From a virus, in the IMG/VR virus record IMGVR_UViG_3300048924_000151, positions 1 to 64,000 of that record: DNA of 64,000 bases. The stretch is one strand, 5' to 3'. Positions 1 to 8,404 of this stretch are shown in pieces. How positions within the stretch are numbered: the stretch's first letter is position 1; the number at the start of each line of letters is the position of its first letter. The notes below the pieces were generated by a model that was given only the letters and a program-made list of their open reading frames with translations, made no database searches and was not told the origin of the DNA. Made by a program: the position numbers and the translations under genes.

Positions 1-161
1 TTAGCCCCGGCAATAGCTGCGCGGAATTTAACATCGTTATTTTTTGCTTCCATTAGGATGGTCAGCCTAGCAAAAAGCTTTCGCATCGGAAGTGCAGAGA
101 AATCGAACCCAGTATGATAGCTTATACTAAGTGCGTTTCTATACACATTCCGCGCATTTAC
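1..161 (-). CDS. Tail assembly chaperone, -1 frameshift extension (partial, runs off window)
   Basis: This open frame lies in the -1 frame relative to the chaperone gene at 158-787. It has no stop codon from the slippery site at 161-167 down to base 1, so it continues outside the window. It has no ATG and no ribosome binding site near its beginning, which suggests it is translated only by frameshifting. The product would replace the last residues and stop of the short chaperone with at least 53 more residues, beginning VNARNVYRNALS. In P2 (E/E') and Mu (gp41) the long chaperone form is made the same way and works with the tape measure protein in tail assembly. The reading frame is seen directly; its use is inferred. 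Confidence 0.75.
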
Positions 162-787
162 AAAAAAGATGGCACCACATTCTGCATAATCCAGACGCCA
201 TCCTCTAGGCTTATCTGATCGATTGCCCAAGTCGGAAGAACTGTGATCGTTAGGTTCGGCCCGACCGGCGCTGCTACCCTGATAAGCGCAACTGCACGTT
301 CCAGCGATGTATCCGCCGAAACAAAATCTTCCAGATCGCCAAGATTGCGGGCGGTGAATTCCAGTTCACGAATGACTTTGTCTTCGCTACCGGTCTTGAT
401 CGGAGAGCCGAGCGAAATATGGATCGGCGTCAACATGCCGTCGCCCTTGTGCAGCATTTTGCAAGTCGAAGGCTTACCCTCTATGGGCTCGTTTGCATCG
501 CTCTGAGACAGGGCGGTCTTGATCGCCATGGCGTGTTTCAAAGGGATGCCATATGCCGCTGCATCATCGAACTTTATCGCATTGTTGGATGCATCGTAAG
601 CAGTTACCTGCCGCTTAATCCGTTCGCGGAAAATTCGATTGGTGACCTTCTTTTGGTCAGATTCACCGTCAGCAGCAATGTCGCCAACTTCGCAGAATGC
701 TACAAATCCGATCTTCGCGATCTCAAGCCGCTTGATAGCGACTTCGCCGATGAAAAATGCGGGTACTTCAGTATTGATAGTGTTCAT
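158..787 (-). CDS. Tail assembly chaperone, short form (P2 gpE / Mu gp41-like)
   Basis: A 209-residue protein whose C-terminal half resembles the P2 gpE/Mu gp41 chaperone family: a strand containing LGSPIKTG, then RELEFTARNLGDLEDF, a helix with ERAVALI, and a hydrophobic end (WIMQNVV). The family is usually about 90-120 residues; here about 110 residues precede the recognisable part. The ATG at 787 is chosen because an AAAGGAACCACA ribosome site lies just upstream; a longer frame would overlap the tape measure gene. It ends at a perfect -1 slippery site. It lies downstream of the tape measure gene in transcription order, whereas in P2 and Mu the chaperone lies upstream. Confidence 0.75.
   Translation of the reverse strand: MNTINTEVPAFFIGEVAIKRLEIAKIGFVAFCEVGDIAADGESDQKKVTNRIFRERIKRQVTAYDASNNAIKFDDAAAYGIPLKHAMAIKTALSQSDANEPIEGKPSTCKMLHKGDGMLTPIHISLGSPIKTGSEDKVIRELEFTARNLGDLEDFVSADTSLERAVALIRVAAPVGPNLTITVLPTWAIDQISLEDGVWIMQNVVPSFL
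161..167 (-). promoter_or_regulatory. Programmed -1 ribosomal frameshift site T TTT TTG
   Basis: Read on the minus strand, the zero-frame codons are TCT TTT TTG TAA, so the heptamer T TTT TTG sits in exactly the X XXY YYZ register, directly before the stop codon. P2 uses the same T6G type of slippery run for E/E'. After the slip the -1 frame stays open for at least 159 bases. Confidence 0.8.
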
Positions 788-812
788 AGTTGTGGTTCCT
801 TTGTTTCGCCGT

Positions 813-3800
813 TTACTCAACCGGGTTGCTCTTGCCGGTGTTCGCACCGCCAGTAGTGCTCTTTACATTGATGGAGATATTTTGAACTGCGGCTGTGATA
901 GCACTTCCAGCCGCCGACCCTATCGCGTTCCCGATGGAAGGCGCAAGGTCTAAGATGGCACTGCCCATTCCATTTCCTGCTTCGATAATTTTGGTAGCCC
1001 CTTGAGAGAAGCCGGAATCAAGACCTGCTGACACAATATCCTTGCCCTTGACCATCGAAGCATCGATGATTGTTCCGATCTGCATGAATTGATCGACCTT
1101 CATCGAAGAATCAAGACCAGGAACCGGAGCCGCGCCTTTATCGAATACATCGCCAGAAGTCTTCGGCGTCAGAGCATTCTTCTCCGCTTGCGCTTCCTTC
1201 ATTGCCAATTGCATTTCGCCGAGACGCGCGGTAAGCGCCTCAATTGTATTCTTCAGCAAAACCCCTTCGGCCTTAACTTCTGGCGTCTGTTCTTTCGCTT
1301 CGTTCTCTTTGAGAGCGGCTTCAGCCTTCTTGACTACTGACTCCGCATTGGCCTTGACCATGAATTGTTCAAACAGAGCCTTACCGATATCCGCAGCTTT
1401 TGTCGCATCGTCGCGCGGCTGATTGCGTCTTACTTCTTCGTCGCGCCCATCGATCAAGGCTTGGCGCGCGGCGCGAGCAGCCTTATTGCCACGGTTGTGC
1501 GCTTCGTTTCGCGGAGTATCTTTGATGCTTTCATTGAATTTGCGCGCCTCATACGATAGCGCTGCAAAGCCTGCACCGGCCGCAAGGATCGCCGCACCGG
1601 CAGCAACGATGCCGCCGACCGTAAGGCCGCCCACCGTAGCAGCCGCAGCGCCAGCAGTAGGCAGCACCGTTGCAGCAGCGGTCGCTACCTTGCCTGCGGT
1701 CGCGGCCGTCGTCAATGCAGTAGCAGCGCCATCCAGAAGTCCTGCCGATACATTCAAAGCAGTCGCAGAACCCGTAAGAGGATTCAAAGACTTCATGATA
1801 ACACTGCCAAGCCCCAAAGCGGCTTTGCCGAGAACAGCGCCACCGAGTACCCCCGCAGCGGCTTCTTTGGGGGTCACTTCTCGTTCGCCAGTAAGAATAT
1901 CAGCAACGCCCTTTAGAACTTTGTCTGCGCCAACCGCAGTCATAAAACTATCGCCAACCTTTGCAGCGGCGTCTTTCCACGCAACCCCAACCGCTTCCGC
2001 CTGTGCAACCCAAGACGACTTCAACGATTCATCGACCGGCTGCTGTAGAGCAAGATTACCTTGCTCTATTGCTACCTTATTCTGAGATGCGCCGATGATC
2101 ATCTTGGTAATGCCGTTGATAGCGGCAGCAGACATCCCCGGCAGAAGCCTTGTGATGGCTTGTACCATATCATTCTGATTAGACTTACGGCCCTGCTTCT
2201 TTGCTACTGCATCGGCATTCTTCTGTGCAGTCGGAGCTATGTTCTGGAGAAGCCATGCGGACGGGTCCGCGCCGAGCAACGCTTCATCTTTAATAGTACC
2301 AGTGCCAGCGATAACGTTGTTCTTATCATTTCGCTTTGCATTCTTAAGAAGGTTCAATCCGTTAGGATCGGCAAGCGCGTTGTTTAGTGTCTTGTTATCG
2401 GTCGTACCAGTCAGAGATTTTTGCGAACGGAAGGCCTCATTCGCAACTCGCACGCCATCGTTGCCAGCGTTAACAAGAACCTGCGCAAGAGCAGTCGTGT
2501 CCAACTGGAAGGCCGAAGTCTTCAAATTGGCCATGGTCGATTTAATCAATCGATTATTAAGCTCAGGATCGACCGCCTTGGCCAATGCAATCGCATCAAC
2601 TACTCGTTTGCCATCTGCACTAAGTTCGCCCGTCTTGGCATCGGTAAGATCAGAACTGCCGATGTTAGCAGCTTTGATGATTTCGCGAAGACCTTCAAGG
2701 TTTTGCTCACGACTTTTCCCGGGATTGGCCGCAAAAAAGCGCGGCACAAAGTCTTTTTCAAGAGACTTTGTTATGCTCATAGCGGCAGTCGCGCGTTCCT
2801 TTGCATCTCCCTGCACGTCACCAAGCAACGATGCCGCAAGCTGGCTTCGTTCATCCTGTGAGAAGCCGATAGGGCCAGCGCCTGCTGGCTTTTTATTTCC
2901 AGCATTGATGATATCGCGCTGCTCTTTAGAGGAAACGGCTTGAAGCTGAAGCTTAGACCGGTCGCGAGATGCCGCATTCTCTCCAACGGATCGCAAAGCC
3001 TTTGCCGCGATGTATGCAGCAGATGTAATGGCGACTAAAGATGCATCGAAGCTTGAAAGCGATGTGGAAAGACCGGCTATCCCACTGCCTTGCGCAAGAC
3101 CGCGCACTCCGGCGATTGCCGGATTGCCGTTTGCGCCCGCCCGACGCCCTCCGGAAGGCCTCGCTAGCCTAGCAGCGGAGGGCAAGGGCGCGTTTGCAGC
3201 GCGCGAGGCTATCGCAGCCGCCCGAGCCTGCGCTACCGTAGCCGCTGCCTGCGCCTTGCCGATCGCAACGGCATTTGCAGACTGCGTAGCAGCCGCAGCT
3301 TTCGCACTTGCGACCGTCGCCGCAGCAGCGGCCTTAGCGCTGGCGGCTTGAATCGCCGCCGCAGCCCTTGCGCCTGCGATGGTCGCTGCGGCAGCGGCCT
3401 TAGCGTTAATAACATTGCTTTGTGCAGTTGCAATCGCGGGGCCTGCGCTTCTAACCGCAGTAGCCTTTGCACGGGCAGTCGTTCCAATGGCCTTTGCACG
3501 CGCGGCAACGATGGCAGGATCGGCCACCTTCGGCGATTTAGCAGTAGCACGATTGAGCTTGTTAGTGAGAGATAGCGCGCTCTTAACCTGCGAACTATCA
3601 ACATTCAGAGTAACACGCTTTGCTGACAGCGCAGCCAAAGCGCCGGAAATGCCCTTGATCTTATTCCGAACTTCGTTCGAATTGATCCGAATATCAATCG
3701 CCTTAGAAGACGACTTAAACGACTTCGCTGTAGCAAACAGCGCCTTCAATTCTTTGTTGATTTTTTTCGCGTTGCCACTCGTTTCATCAACGAGCTTAAG

Positions 3801-3827
3801 GGTGGCCTTCTCGACAAAATTGGCCAT
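813..3827 (-). CDS. Tape measure protein
   Basis: At 1004 residues this is the longest virion gene seen and follows the tube gene, as expected for the protein that sets tail length. The N-terminus is charged and helical. Residues of roughly 100-220 are an Ala-rich low-complexity tract with repeating units such as SAKAAAAATVASAKAA. Around residues 650-760 are hydrophobic Gly/Ala-rich segments (LGGAVLGKAALGLGS, VGGIVAAGAAILAAGAG) typical of tape measures that thread the inner membrane. A long charged helical stretch follows. Start ATG has TAAGGAAGTAAC just upstream. Tail length cannot be read reliably because the low-complexity part may not be helical throughout. Confidence 0.85.
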   Translation of the reverse strand: MANFVEKATLKLVDETSGNAKKINKELKALFATAKSFKSSSKAIDIRINSNEVRNKIKGISGALAALSAKRVTLNVDSSQVKSALSLTNKLNRATAKSPKVADPAIVAARAKAIGTTARAKATAVRSAGPAIATAQSNVINAKAAAAATIAGARAAAAIQAASAKAAAAATVASAKAAAATQSANAVAIGKAQAAATVAQARAAAIASRAANAPLPSAARLARPSGGRRAGANGNPAIAGVRGLAQGSGIAGLSTSLSSFDASLVAITSAAYIAAKALRSVGENAASRDRSKLQLQAVSSKEQRDIINAGNKKPAGAGPIGFSQDERSQLAASLLGDVQGDAKERATAAMSITKSLEKDFVPRFFAANPGKSREQNLEGLREIIKAANIGSSDLTDAKTGELSADGKRVVDAIALAKAVDPELNNRLIKSTMANLKTSAFQLDTTALAQVLVNAGNDGVRVANEAFRSQKSLTGTTDNKTLNNALADPNGLNLLKNAKRNDKNNVIAGTGTIKDEALLGADPSAWLLQNIAPTAQKNADAVAKKQGRKSNQNDMVQAITRLLPGMSAAAINGITKMIIGASQNKVAIEQGNLALQQPVDESLKSSWVAQAEAVGVAWKDAAAKVGDSFMTAVGADKVLKGVADILTGEREVTPKEAAAGVLGGAVLGKAALGLGSVIMKSLNPLTGSATALNVSAGLLDGAATALTTAATAGKVATAAATVLPTAGAAAATVGGLTVGGIVAAGAAILAAGAGFAALSYEARKFNESIKDTPRNEAHNRGNKAARAARQALIDGRDEEVRRNQPRDDATKAADIGKALFEQFMVKANAESVVKKAEAALKENEAKEQTPEVKAEGVLLKNTIEALTARLGEMQLAMKEAQAEKNALTPKTSGDVFDKGAAPVPGLDSSMKVDQFMQIGTIIDASMVKGKDIVSAGLDSGFSQGATKIIEAGNGMGSAILDLAPSIGNAIGSAAGSAITAAVQNISINVKSTTGGANTGKSNPVE

Positions 3828-3853
3828 GTTACTTCCTTAAGAGATGGTATCAA

Positions 3854-3884
3854 CCGCCCCCTGCACGCGAGATACAGGGGGCGG
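3854..3884 (-). terminator. GC-rich hairpin between tube and tape measure genes
   Basis: Perfect inverted repeat CCGCCCCCTG/CAGGGGGCGG, 10-bp stem with an 11-base loop, in the 99-base gap. There is no strong T run, so it may cut transcription only in part or protect the 3' end of tube mRNA. Similar hairpins follow the capsid and sheath genes. Confidence 0.5.
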
Positions 3885-3926
3885 GATCAACAGAGCCGCT
3901 ACCGGCGAAATAGCGGACCTGAGCCT

Positions 3927-4337
3927 TTAAGCAGCCTGGAGAACGCCAGCAGGCAGCAATTCATCGATTTCGCGATAGACCAGAGTCATCGCGACTTCGT
4001 GGGTATCGGACTTGTCATCGCCGGTGCCGGTTCCCTGCACTGCCGAGTAGACGAGGCCGTTGTAGTATTCGATCTGGATGCCGATTTCAGAGCAGCCCTG
4101 ATACATGGCGAGCGGGATGCGCAGGTCGCGTACCACAGACACTTCGATTTCCGCATTGGACAGAATGCGCTTGACATAGCCGCCCGGCAACGGCTCATTG
4201 CTGTAGGCGCAAGCGCGGATTGTCGGAAGTTCTTCCGTCGCAAGCTGGTGTGAGATCGGGCCATAGACACGATCAGTTTCACAGTCATGGAACGTCAGCA
4301 TGATATTCTTCACGCCGACTTGATTGCCGCAGGTCAT
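3927..4337 (-). CDS. Tail tube protein (Mu gpM-like position)
   Basis: A 136-residue protein directly downstream of the sheath gene, the place of the tube gene in Mu-like phages. It is mostly beta-strand in character (IRACAYSNEPLPGGYVKRI, EIEVSVVRDLRIPL) and carries four cysteines. AGGAG lies 8 bases before the ATG, one of the best ribosome sites in the window, fitting a protein needed in many copies. Hairpins flank the gene on both sides. The call rests on size, order and expression signals more than on a sequence motif. Confidence 0.7.
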   Translation of the reverse strand: MTCGNQVGVKNIMLTFHDCETDRVYGPISHQLATEELPTIRACAYSNEPLPGGYVKRILSNAEIEVSVVRDLRIPLAMYQGCSEIGIQIEYYNGLVYSAVQGTGTGDDKSDTHEVAMTLVYREIDELLPAGVLQAA

Positions 4338-4376
4338 CTTGATATCTCCTGATCTAGGTTAGCTCTATTGAAAGGG

Positions 4377-4403
4377 ATAGGGCAGGCGGGATGCCTGCCC
4401 TAT
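4377..4403 (-). terminator. Hairpin after the sheath gene
   Basis: Perfect 11-bp inverted repeat ATAGGGCAGGC/GCCTGCCCTAT with loop of 5, lying 8 bases past the sheath stop codon. On the minus strand it is followed by CCCTTTC, a poor T tract, so full termination is uncertain. Confidence 0.55.
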
Positions 4404-4410
4404 TATCGGA

Positions 4411-5922
4411 TCAGCAGTTGTCCAGCAGCTTGGGCTGAAGGTTCGAGACGATCTGGCCGACACGTACAGGCGGCCGATATACCATGTTCAGGAACAACTT
4501 GTCCGGAACGCCCTGGCACTTCGGAGCCAATTCGAAGTCCGTTTGGAGAGTGATATCCGCATCGATATCATCGAACTCGCTGAAGATCACTCCCACCTGC
4601 GTCTTGGCCCAGGCACGAATGCCGCCGAGCATGAGGCGCGGGTTCGTTCCCTTTACGCCGGGACGGATGTCCGTATTTCTCGTAAACAAGCCCAGACCGT
4701 TGTAGGTCTGAAGCTGGGTCGCGAGAGCCACGGCCGTTGCAGCGGCGAGACGGCGCGAGGATACATCGCGGAATGTAGAGTTGAAACGACCTTCCGCATC
4801 GTATCGGTTGTTCGTGATATCATTCGCAATGACCGGCGATGTCAGAGCGCCCTGGCCGCCGTTCAGCGGAGTGGTATACACGAAGCCGCGATCCTTCAGC
4901 TGCATCTGCTCATCGTAAGTGAAGCATTCGGAGCAGCTTTCCGGAGCGGCGAGGCAGGTAAGCACACCGTATACCGGACCCTGAACGCTGATCTCCGGGT
5001 TATCGACCGTTGAGCAGCAGGACTTGGCGGCATAGGCAGCGACCTTCAGCCAAGGAAAGATTGGATCGGTCGGGCAGTGCGCGAGGCGGGAGATGACCGC
5101 ATCGTTGGTATCGCGAGCGAGGATGGTGCCGAGCGAACCGGCGTTGTAGGTATATCCCTGACCAAAGCACTGCGGCTTCGCACAAGACCACGCATCGTTC
5201 AGATACGCGATCATCGCCGCCTGCAATACCGGGCTTTCCGAAAGCACAGCGGCGCAGCAATAGCAGCATTCGCCGAGGATCGTGATCAGATCGAGCGGTG
5301 TAGGATCGACAGAGCCGACGACCGTATGAGCCCATGCATAGATCAGGCCCGGCGGATAGTAGTCAAGACGGCCATGCCAGTTGACTTCCGGATTGAGGAA
5401 GTTGCCGACCGTGCCGCCGTTGATAGCAGTGTAGGTTATGACGCCTGCGACCGCTGCGGCGGTGTAGGGGAAGCCGGGCGGGGTCGCAGCAACGATTGCG
5501 GCTGCGGCCTGCGTAACGCTCATGCCAGCTGTGATGAGCACGCTGATATTGTAACGGCTGTCTCCCCAATAGATATCGAACCGGCCGTCTGCGGTCGGAG
5601 CGCCGGTGAGGGTAAGGGTGTACTTCGACTGCACGGCAGCGTCGGCGTCTTCGCGAGGGATGACCCAGATTTCATTCGCGCCGTTTGCGCAGCATGAAAA
5701 CGCGACCTTGAGACTTTCTGCAAGAACAGAGCCCTCGCCGAATTGAAGATCGACCTGACGAAGTGAAGTGACCTTCATCGGGACATCCGGAACGACGTTT
5801 CCGCCATCGTCTGTCTCGACATACTGCCCTTCGAGCAGGATACGGCATTTGCCGGAGTAGGCATTCAGAGAGGGATCGAAGCAGAGCCTCACGAAGCCGT
5901 CGCGCAGTGAATCGATGGACAT
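4411..5922 (-). CDS. Contractile tail sheath protein (Mu gpL-like)
   Basis: A 503-residue protein between a DUF2635-like gene and the tube gene, matching the Mu order gp38-sheath-tube. The C-terminal part has the sheath-type layout: an arginine/alanine helix (SSRRLAAATAVALATQL), then NGLGLFTRNTDIRPGVKGT, then a strand-rich end with DITLQTDFELAPKCQGVP. The protein carries 18 cysteines by my count, including ECCYCC, SCC and CSEC clusters, very unusual for a sheath. A strong site, AAGGAGAATACCA, precedes the ATG. It would polymerise around the tube and contract on adsorption. Confidence 0.85.
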   Translation of the reverse strand: MSIDSLRDGFVRLCFDPSLNAYSGKCRILLEGQYVETDDGGNVVPDVPMKVTSLRQVDLQFGEGSVLAESLKVAFSCCANGANEIWVIPREDADAAVQSKYTLTLTGAPTADGRFDIYWGDSRYNISVLITAGMSVTQAAAAIVAATPPGFPYTAAAVAGVITYTAINGGTVGNFLNPEVNWHGRLDYYPPGLIYAWAHTVVGSVDPTPLDLITILGECCYCCAAVLSESPVLQAAMIAYLNDAWSCAKPQCFGQGYTYNAGSLGTILARDTNDAVISRLAHCPTDPIFPWLKVAAYAAKSCCSTVDNPEISVQGPVYGVLTCLAAPESCSECFTYDEQMQLKDRGFVYTTPLNGGQGALTSPVIANDITNNRYDAEGRFNSTFRDVSSRRLAAATAVALATQLQTYNGLGLFTRNTDIRPGVKGTNPRLMLGGIRAWAKTQVGVIFSEFDDIDADITLQTDFELAPKCQGVPDKLFLNMVYRPPVRVGQIVSNLQPKLLDNC

Positions 5923-5959
5923 TGGTATTCTCCTTGATAGCTCTTGGTCGATTTCAGGA

Positions 5960-5978
5960 AGTGATACTTGGTATCACT
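5960..5978 (-). repeat. Short inverted repeat before sheath gene
   Basis: AGTGATA/TATCACT, 7-bp stem and 5-base loop, in the 63-base gap between the gp38-like gene and the sheath gene. It could be a weak terminator or a leader hairpin for sheath mRNA. Confidence 0.35.
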
Positions 5979-5985
5979 CTTTGGA

Positions 5986-6291
5986 TTACTTCGTGGTGAC
6001 GGCTTCGGACTTGCCGGACTGCTCGTTCTGCTTCGCAACGACCTTCGCAGCAACGTCCGCATTCGGCGCATTCAGCTTCGCTGCGGCGGTGTCCACCGTA
6101 ACCGGTGCAGTATCATTCACTTCGGCCTTCGAAGTATCCGGCTCGACTTCGATATCGCCATGAACGTTGATCAGGCGCTGAATCCAGCTGGTATTGACAA
6201 CCAGCTTGTATCGATTGTTCGGGATTTGTTCACCCTTGGGGCCGTCGAACGCCACGCGGCCTTCCTTGGTCTTAACGCTGATCATGCTCAT
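5986..6291 (-). CDS. DUF2635-like tail protein (Mu gp38-like)
   Basis: A 101-residue protein. Residues 1-45 match the DUF2635/Mu gp38 pattern of a short basic strand, a PKGEQIPNN turn and a WIQRLINVHGDIEV helix-strand unit. The rest is an Ala/Lys/Thr-rich tail that is probably unstructured. ATGA overlap with the upstream terminator gene implies coupled translation. The family lies next to the sheath gene in Mu-like tails; its exact role is not known to me. Confidence 0.65.
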   Translation of the reverse strand: MSMISVKTKEGRVAFDGPKGEQIPNNRYKLVVNTSWIQRLINVHGDIEVEPDTSKAEVNDTAPVTVDTAAAKLNAPNADVAAKVVAKQNEQSGKSEAVTTK

Positions 6292-6857
6292 GTCACTTCT
6301 CCGGGTTGCTCATTGCGGATATCGAATGCTGGTCCGCAATAATCGTTTCTAGGCGAACATACGCCCGTACTAATAGACTTGCCAGCATCATGGCCATCGA
6401 GAGCATCGTCAGACGATACATCATCGCACCAAATGACACGAGCCTTAAGGCGAAAGCTTATGTTGATAGAGTATTGATCGCTATCAACTTCCATCGAAAT
6501 TATTTCAATGCGCTCTCTTGAAGGGCCACTATACATCCCCAAATGCGCAAAGAACTTATTTCGAAGGGCCTCATAATCGTAAAACGCCCAAAAAGGCGTC
6601 TCGCTGCCGTCCGCACGCTTGTACCTTACCGTCTCTAGCATAAACTCTGCGATGAAGTCGTCAGCTATTTTAATAGAGCCGCGAGAATTTTGCCAGACGT
6701 GATCGATATCGGCACGCATGAGCGCCACAATGCACGTTGGCAAAGTGGGCATGTTTTCTTTCGTGATAGTTGCTTCCGATACAGCGAGCGCGCGACCCTT
6801 CAATTCCGGAAACCAGATTGCAATATTCGCTGCGAGGTCAGGGAGCAAAGCCGACAT
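6288..6857 (-). CDS. Probable tail terminator / completion protein (Mu gp37-like position)
   Basis: A 189-residue protein between the neck genes and the gp38-like gene, where Mu-like phages have gp37-type tail completion proteins. The N-terminus (MSALLPDLAANIAIWFPEL, then a strand with TCIVALMRADIDHVW) and the closing strand (YSINISFRLKARVIW) fit the alpha-beta fold of tail terminators. About 35 residues after that strand are polar and probably flexible. No catalytic residue is expected. The call is mainly by order and size. Confidence 0.55.
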   Translation of the reverse strand: MSALLPDLAANIAIWFPELKGRALAVSEATITKENMPTLPTCIVALMRADIDHVWQNSRGSIKIADDFIAEFMLETVRYKRADGSETPFWAFYDYEALRNKFFAHLGMYSGPSRERIEIISMEVDSDQYSINISFRLKARVIWCDDVSSDDALDGHDAGKSISTGVCSPRNDYCGPAFDIRNEQPGEVT

Positions 6858-6858
6858 A

Positions 6859-7254
6859 TTACTTGAACCTCATGAAATGGCCAACGCCTTCTTTGTCCTT
6901 GTCGATTGCAAGTAACAAAGCCTCACGAGACATTTTACGCTTGGCCATCTTTGAAGTACCATCGCGCAAGAACTTAGCATAGAACATTCCACTGCCAACG
7001 TTCGCCTCTTGGCCGTTGGAAGAACTGGATACACTTGCTAGGTGAGCTCCACTATCTCGCGCGGGGAATTCTCCGGGAGCAGAGGCGCGATGGTTACGGC
7101 CCTTGCGTCGGTAAACCCGTCCCGACTTCTTCGAAGCAATCCCTTTGCGGAATTCGCTCTCCGCGTTAGACGCAATGCGATGAAGATATAGCTGCGTGAC
7201 GATCCTATCGCGATAAGCGACAAACGACTTCCAAGGATCGAACGACAATCTCAC
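6859..7254 (-). CDS. HK97 gp10-like neck / minor tail protein
   Basis: A 131-residue basic protein starting with GTG that overlaps the preceding stop (CTGTGAG). The N-terminal helix, basic middle (KSGRVYRRKGRNHRASAPGE) and a C-terminal segment (VGSGMFYAKFLRDGTSKM) resemble the HK97 gp10 family, which joins head and tail. It lies in the connector-adaptor-neck-terminator block in the usual order. Confidence 0.6.
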   Translation of the reverse strand: MRLSFDPWKSFVAYRDRIVTQLYLHRIASNAESEFRKGIASKKSGRVYRRKGRNHRASAPGEFPARDSGAHLASVSSSSNGQEANVGSGMFYAKFLRDGTSKMAKRKMSREALLLAIDKDKEGVGHFMRFK

Positions 7255-7697
7255 AGAGCTACCCCCGGAGGCAGATCGACAACCGCATTGAGCGCGTTCG
7301 GTTCTGTGGGGGGTGAAAGCACAGCCCCCCGCTCGACCAGTCGCACGTCGGCCTCAAGAAAATTCGCCGCTTCGTCATAATCCTGCCAAGCGATGACCTT
7401 GAACCAGCGTCCTGCGCTTTGCAAACGCTCTTCATAAAACCATACCGTCTGCGTAAAGTCGATGTCGCGACGGAAGCGGATCATGATTTTATGCGTCCGA
7501 ACGTCGCGAGATTGGCCAATTGAAAGGCCGTCTTTGCCGAAGTTCGAACCGATAGATACCGTGATGCGTGCCCAAGAATGGTACACATCTTTGCGCGACA
7601 ATGACATATTGCCATCGCTCTCAACGACATCCTTCATCGTGCAAACTGCTACACGATGTCGGAATTCGCCTATTGTCGGTCGCGCGCGTGCCATCAC
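7251..7697 (-). CDS. Head-tail adaptor / head closure protein (SPP1 gp16-like)
   Basis: A 148-residue protein with the usual Phage_H_T_join features: an N-terminal GEFRHRVAV strand, then WARITVSIG, a loop, a basic strand (HKIMIRFRRDIDFTQTV) and a late strand around RWFKVIAWQDYDE. Start could be GTG at 7697 or the adjacent ATG at 7694; both overlap the connector stop. It would close the portal channel and receive the tail. Confidence 0.7.
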   Translation of the reverse strand: MMARARPTIGEFRHRVAVCTMKDVVESDGNMSLSRKDVYHSWARITVSIGSNFGKDGLSIGQSRDVRTHKIMIRFRRDIDFTQTVWFYEERLQSAGRWFKVIAWQDYDEAANFLEADVRLVERGAVLSPPTEPNALNAVVDLPPGVAL

Positions 7698-8404
7698 ATC
7701 GACTCATCATCATACATGCGCCACATCTCTAGCGCGCCAGAAAGCAATGCAACGTTGTTGCTTCCGATGATGCCAACGTCGCCCTTCGATGCGCGATTGC
7801 GCACTGTCAAGATTTCATCGCCAGCATTCATGATGCTAAATGCGATGTATCTGAGAACGCCGCTTATGATGGTAGCCGGCACATCGTCTTTGCAGGAAAT
7901 TCCCGCCTTATACATGACGATAGCTTGAGGCAAAGATGGGCCGCGCCGACCGGAATGCGGTTCCGCGCAGCAAGAGGCAAGGTCCATGTGCGACGGCACC
8001 CAATCGATGCGGATTTTTCGTTCGCCTGCGCCTACTCTGATCATCTGATCGGAGATGCCGTTGACAGAGCCGTAGACGTATACTAGGCCGTCAGAAGACG
8101 GATACTTAAGGCTGTAAGTGATATAAGAGCGACGGCCTGAGCTCTTTGATACCACTTCCTCAACGCGGCGAGCCTCGCTGAGGATCATGCCAGTATATTT
8201 TTCGGCGGCTTCGAATGCTGCACGCCGATAAAACTTCAACAGTTCGTTAGTCACGGATGGCACGTCATCCGTTTTCGTATGCTGTCGAATGAGTGACAGC
8301 GCACAAATGCTTTCAAGATCAAACTTGCTTGTCTGCACGGCAGGCGGAAAAGATTCACTCGTATCCGTGACTTCCGCTTGAAGAGTTTGATATCCGAGTT
8401 TCAT
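7694..8404 (-). CDS. Head-tail connector (gp6/gp15-like)
   Basis: A 236-residue protein with the helical pattern of connector proteins under the portal: SICALSLIRQHTKTDD, then LLKFYRRAAFEAAEKYTGM, a strand-rich middle, and a C-terminal region with FSIMNAGDEILTV. The start at 8404 forms an ATGA overlap with the upstream gene; the next gene again overlaps, so connector, adaptor and neck are one coupled unit. It is longer than the roughly 110-190 residues usual in the family. Confidence 0.6.
   Translation of the reverse strand: MKLGYQTLQAEVTDTSESFPPAVQTSKFDLESICALSLIRQHTKTDDVPSVTNELLKFYRRAAFEAAEKYTGMILSEARRVEEVVSKSSGRRSYITYSLKYPSSDGLVYVYGSVNGISDQMIRVGAGERKIRIDWVPSHMDLASCCAEPHSGRRGPSLPQAIVMYKAGISCKDDVPATIISGVLRYIAFSIMNAGDEILTVRNRASKGDVGIIGSNNVALLSGALEMWRMYDDESM

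Noticed and set aside
1-8. TTAGCCCC at the window start as a further iteron
   Set aside because: It lies inside the -1 frame chaperone extension, is a single copy, and is far from the repeat cluster at 25.5-25.8 kb; chance is enough.
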